Under the pieces are notes generated by a model. That model ran no database searches, was not told the DNA's origin, and saw only the letters and a list, made by a program, of their open reading frames with translations. The position numbers and the translations under genes were made by a program. From Candidatus Dactylopiibacterium sp. (GTDB taxonomy: Bacteria > Pseudomonadota > Gammaproteobacteria > Burkholderiales > Rhodocyclaceae), in assembly GCA_031119555.1 (NCBI GenBank), contig JAVHXQ010000003.1, positions 1-64,000 of the forward strand: 64,000 nt of DNA. Direction: 5' to 3'. Positions 61,386-64,000 of the stretch are shown here, piece after piece (the stretch's first letter is position 1; the number at the start of each line of letters is the position of its first letter).

Positions 61386-63962
61386 ATGGAAGTCTCCCGC
61401 ATCCGCGCGCTGCGCGGCCCGAATCTCTGGAGTCGCCATACGGCGATCGAAGCCATCGTCACCTGCGAGCCCAGTGAGCGCTCGCTGGCCGACCTGGGCG
61501 GTTTCGACGCGCGTCTGCGCGAGCTCTTCCCGCTGATCGGCGAAGTCCGCCCCGCCGCGGCCGGCGAAGTGCTGTCGATGGCGCATGCGCTCGAATTCAC
61601 CGCGCTGGGCCTGCAGGCGCAGGCCGGCTGCCCGGTCACCTTCAGCCGCACGACCGAGACGCAGGAGCGTGGCGTCTATCTCGTGGTGGTCGAGTACAGC
61701 GAGGAAGCGGTCGGCCGCCGCGCCTTCGCGCTCGCCGAAGCGCTGTGCGCCGCCGCCGCGGGGGCTGCGCCCTTCGACACCGCCGCCGCGCTCGCCGAGC
61801 TGCGCGAGCTGGACGAAGACGAACGCCTGGGGCCTTCCACGGGGTCCATCGTGTGGGCCGCCGTGGCGCGCAACATTCCGTACCGCCGCCTCACCTCGGG
61901 CAGCATGGTGCAGTTCGGCTGGGGCTCGCGGCAGCGCCGCATCCAGGCCGCCGAGATCGACCGCACCAGCGCGATCGCCGAATCCATCGCGCAGGACAAG
62001 GATCTCACCAAGAAGCTGCTCGAAGCGGCCGGCGTGCCCGTGCCCAAGGGGCGCCCGGCCACGACCCTGGCGGAGGCGCTCGTGGTGGCCGGCGAGATCG
62101 GCTACCCGGTCGTCGTGAAGCCGCAGGACGGCAACCAGGGCAAGGGCGTGACGGTGAACATCACGACCGCCGCCGGCGTCGAGGCGGCCTGGGCCACGGC
62201 CCACGCGATCAGCGACGAGGTGCTCGTCGAGAAGTACCTCCCGGGCCATGATTTCCGCATGCTCGTGGTGGGCGACAAGCTCGTCGCCGCCGCGCGCCGC
62301 GAGCCGCCGCTGGTGATCGGCGATGGCGTGCAGACCGTGCGCGCGCTCGTCGAGGAAGTAAACCGCGATCCGCGCCGTGGCACGGGCCACGCGACCTCGC
62401 TCACGCGCATCCGCTTCGACGACATCGCGCTCGCGCGCCTCGCCGAACAGGGCATGGGCGCCGACACCGTGCCCGCGCGCGGGCAGCGCGTGATCCTGCG
62501 CAACAACGCCAACCTTTCCACGGGCGGAACGGCCACCGACGTGACCGACGACGTCCATCCCGACCTGGCGGCGCGGGCCGTCGAGGCCGCGCAGATGATC
62601 GGGCTGGACATCTGCGGCGTCGATGTCGTCTGCGAATCGGTCCACCGCCCGCTCGAGGAGCAGTCCGGCGGCATCGTCGAGGTCAATGCCGCGCCGGGCC
62701 TGCGCATGCACCTCTCGCCCTCGTTCGGCAAGGGCCGCAACGTCGGCGAGGCCGTGATCTCCACGATGTTCGAGGCCGGCGACGACGCGCGCATTCCCGT
62801 CGTGGCCGTGACCGGCACCAACGGCAAGACCACCACCGTGCGCCTGATCGCGCATCTGCTCATCAAGAGCGGGCTGCGCACGGGCATGACCAATACCGAC
62901 GGCGTCTACATCCAGGGCCGCCGCATCGATTCGGGCGATTGCTCCGGCCCGCGCAGCGCGCGCAACGTGCTGCTGAATCCCGACGTGGACGCCGCCGTCT
63001 TCGAGACCGCGCGTGGCGGACTGCTGCGCGAGGGCCTGGCCTTCGACCGCTGCAAGGTGGCGGTGGTGACCAACATCGGGCTGGGCGACCATCTCGGGCT
63101 CAACTACATCACCACGGTCGAAGATCTCGCCGTGCTCAAGCGCGTGATCGTGCAGAACGTGGCCGACAACGGTTACGCCGTGCTGAACGCCGCCGACCCC
63201 ATAGTGGCCGGCATGGCCGCCAACTGCCCGGGTCAGGTGATCTATTTCGCCGCCGACCGCAGCATTCCCGTCATGGCCACGCACCGCGCCCAGGGCAAGC
63301 GCGTGGTCTATGTCGAGAACGACGCCATCGTGTGCACCGAGGGCAAGAAGTCGGTGCGGATCTCGCTGGCGGGTGTGCCGATCACGCGTGACGGTACGAT
63401 CAGTTTCCAGGTCGAGAACGTCATGGCCTCGGTGGCGGCGGCCTGGGCCGTGGGACTGGAGTGGGACGTGATCCGCGCCGGGCTCGCGTGCTTCGTCAAT
63501 GATTCCGACAACGCCCCGGGCCGCTTCAACGTGTTCGATTACAAGGGCGCGACGGTGATCGCCGACTACGGCCACAACCCCGACGCGATGCTCGCGCTCG
63601 TGAAGGCCGTCGAGGCCATGCCGGCCCGCCAGCGCTCGGTGGTGATCTCGGGCGCGGGCGACCGGCGCGACGAGGACATCCGCCAGCAGACCGAGATTCT
63701 GGGCAAGGCGTTCGACAACGTGATCCTCTACCAGGATGCGTGCCAGCGCGGCCGTGCCGACGGCGAGGTGCTGGGGCTGCTGCGCCAGGGCCTGCAGGGG
63801 GCGAGCCGCACGCGCGCGGTGGAAGAGATCCACGGCGAGTTCATCGCCATCGATCGCGCGCTCGAACTGCTGCAACCCGGCGACCTCTCGCTGATCCTGA
63901 TCGATCAGGTCGAGGATGCGCTGGCGCACATTGCCCAGCGCGTGGCGCAGAGCCAGGTCTGA
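61386..63962 (+). CDS. cphA: Cyanophycin synthetase CphA
   Basis: 858 aa, the usual CphA length. ATP-grasp domain: VVKPQDGNQGKGVTVNI (about 242-258), VEKYLPGHDFRMLVVGDK, IVEVNAAPGLRMHL. Mur-ligase domain: VTGTNGKTTTVRLIAHL with K481, NDSDNAPGRFNVFDYKG, and DYGHNPDAMLALV. The enzyme builds multi-L-arginyl-poly-L-aspartate: the ATP-grasp site adds Asp, the Mur site adds Arg. It follows cphA' by 32 nt and is probably cotranscribed. No cyanophycinase gene is in the window. Confidence 0.96.
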   Translation: MEVSRIRALRGPNLWSRHTAIEAIVTCEPSERSLADLGGFDARLRELFPLIGEVRPAAAGEVLSMAHALEFTALGLQAQAGCPVTFSRTTETQERGVYLVVVEYSEEAVGRRAFALAEALCAAAAGAAPFDTAAALAELRELDEDERLGPSTGSIVWAAVARNIPYRRLTSGSMVQFGWGSRQRRIQAAEIDRTSAIAESIAQDKDLTKKLLEAAGVPVPKGRPATTLAEALVVAGEIGYPVVVKPQDGNQGKGVTVNITTAAGVEAAWATAHAISDEVLVEKYLPGHDFRMLVVGDKLVAAARREPPLVIGDGVQTVRALVEEVNRDPRRGTGHATSLTRIRFDDIALARLAEQGMGADTVPARGQRVILRNNANLSTGGTATDVTDDVHPDLAARAVEAAQMIGLDICGVDVVCESVHRPLEEQSGGIVEVNAAPGLRMHLSPSFGKGRNVGEAVISTMFEAGDDARIPVVAVTGTNGKTTTVRLIAHLLIKSGLRTGMTNTDGVYIQGRRIDSGDCSGPRSARNVLLNPDVDAAVFETARGGLLREGLAFDRCKVAVVTNIGLGDHLGLNYITTVEDLAVLKRVIVQNVADNGYAVLNAADPIVAGMAANCPGQVIYFAADRSIPVMATHRAQGKRVVYVENDAIVCTEGKKSVRISLAGVPITRDGTISFQVENVMASVAAAWAVGLEWDVIRAGLACFVNDSDNAPGRFNVFDYKGATVIADYGHNPDAMLALVKAVEAMPARQRSVVISGAGDRRDEDIRQQTEILGKAFDNVILYQDACQRGRADGEVLGLLRQGLQGASRTRAVEEIHGEFIAIDRALELLQPGDLSLILIDQVEDALAHIAQRVAQSQV

Positions 63963-63973
63963 CGCGGGCCTTG

Positions 63974-63991
63974 CCGCTAGTGCCGCTAGTG
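63974..63991. repeat. Two tandem copies of GCCGCTAGT
   Basis: A perfect 9-nt tandem duplication 11 nt past the cphA stop, followed by a partial third copy (GCCGC). The window ends here, so the full array cannot be seen. Confidence 0.5.
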
Positions 63992-64000
63992 CCGCCGGCG

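Noticed and set aside
61332-63929. 865-aa open frame on the minus strand
   Set aside because: Fully antisense to cphA; His/Arg/Gly-rich text without family resemblance.
1-64000. CRISPR arrays, IS elements, prophage or integrase genes
   Set aside because: No regularly spaced repeats, transposase motifs or phage genes were seen; gene content is chromosomal metabolism throughout.

Overview
The window is high-GC (roughly two thirds G+C by eye) and densely coded. It reads as chromosomal DNA of a betaproteobacterium, probably order Burkholderiales. Supporting signs are a general porin of the betaproteobacterial type, a tandem cphA'/cphA cyanophycin synthetase pair with its DUF1854/ABC companions, a fadE-centred beta-oxidation cluster, and a recurring CTAGAAT -10-like heptamer in front of several genes. 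I cannot name genus or species. I saw no tRNA, rRNA, IS element, integrase, phage gene or CRISPR array.

Layout. (1) 1-5685, minus strand: the proximal part of an aryl-polyene-type polyketide operon, in transcription order ACP, COG4648-like membrane protein, AMP-ligase, FabZ-like dehydratase, LpxL-like acyltransferase, LolA-like carrier and MMPL exporter (cut by the left edge). (2) 5.8-10.3 kb: hpt, a FabMG-family oxidoreductase, an acuI/yhdH-type reductase with its TetR regulator, and a GNAT. (3) 10.3-14.4 kb: a tight DUF4125-DUF4037-TPR operon of unknown function, divergent from a ParD-like/methionine aminopeptidase/deaminase operon. (4) 14.4-21.8 kb: an MFS transporter, a GNAT, then fpr, etfA and etfB facing a LysR gene and ETF-quinone oxidoreductase, a complete route from acyl-CoA dehydrogenases to quinone. 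(5) 21.8-24.9 kb: DUF2796/ABC ATPase/FtsX/DUF3299, resembling the Zrg zinc-uptake system of Vibrio. (6) 25-31.8 kb: an MDR oxidoreductase, a membrane hydrolase, an FMN reductase, LemA-TPM-TPM, and ada-alkA. (7) 31.8-41 kb: a gene-free kilobase, a UUG-initiated Na+/H+ antiporter-like protein, an AraC/LacI-hybrid regulator, a strongly expressed-looking porin, psd, and a divergent lysR-lysA pair of the enterobacterial type. (8) 40.2-55.9 kb: a large fatty-acid degradation cluster (nitronate monooxygenase-like, fadD, chalcone-isomerase-like, DUF4442, thiolase, HCDH-ECH, fadL, thioesterase, ECH-HCDH, second thiolase, fadE) headed by a PsrA-like TetR gene with a matching operator. (9) 56.2-64 kb: cyanophycin locus, DUF1854 and a zinc-ribbon ABC exporter divergent from cphA' and cphA.

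Functional links. The fad cluster and the etf/ETF-QO region together would carry acyl-CoA oxidation, with electrons passing FadE -> ETF -> ETF-QO -> quinone. The PsrA-like protein is the probable fatty-acid sensor. The cyanophycin genes store nitrogen as Asp-Arg polymer; CphA' keeps its ATP-grasp domain but has a broken Mur-ligase P-loop. The least explained parts are the DUF4125/DUF4037/TPR operon, the ParD-like/map pairing and the cyanophycin-linked ABC protein.
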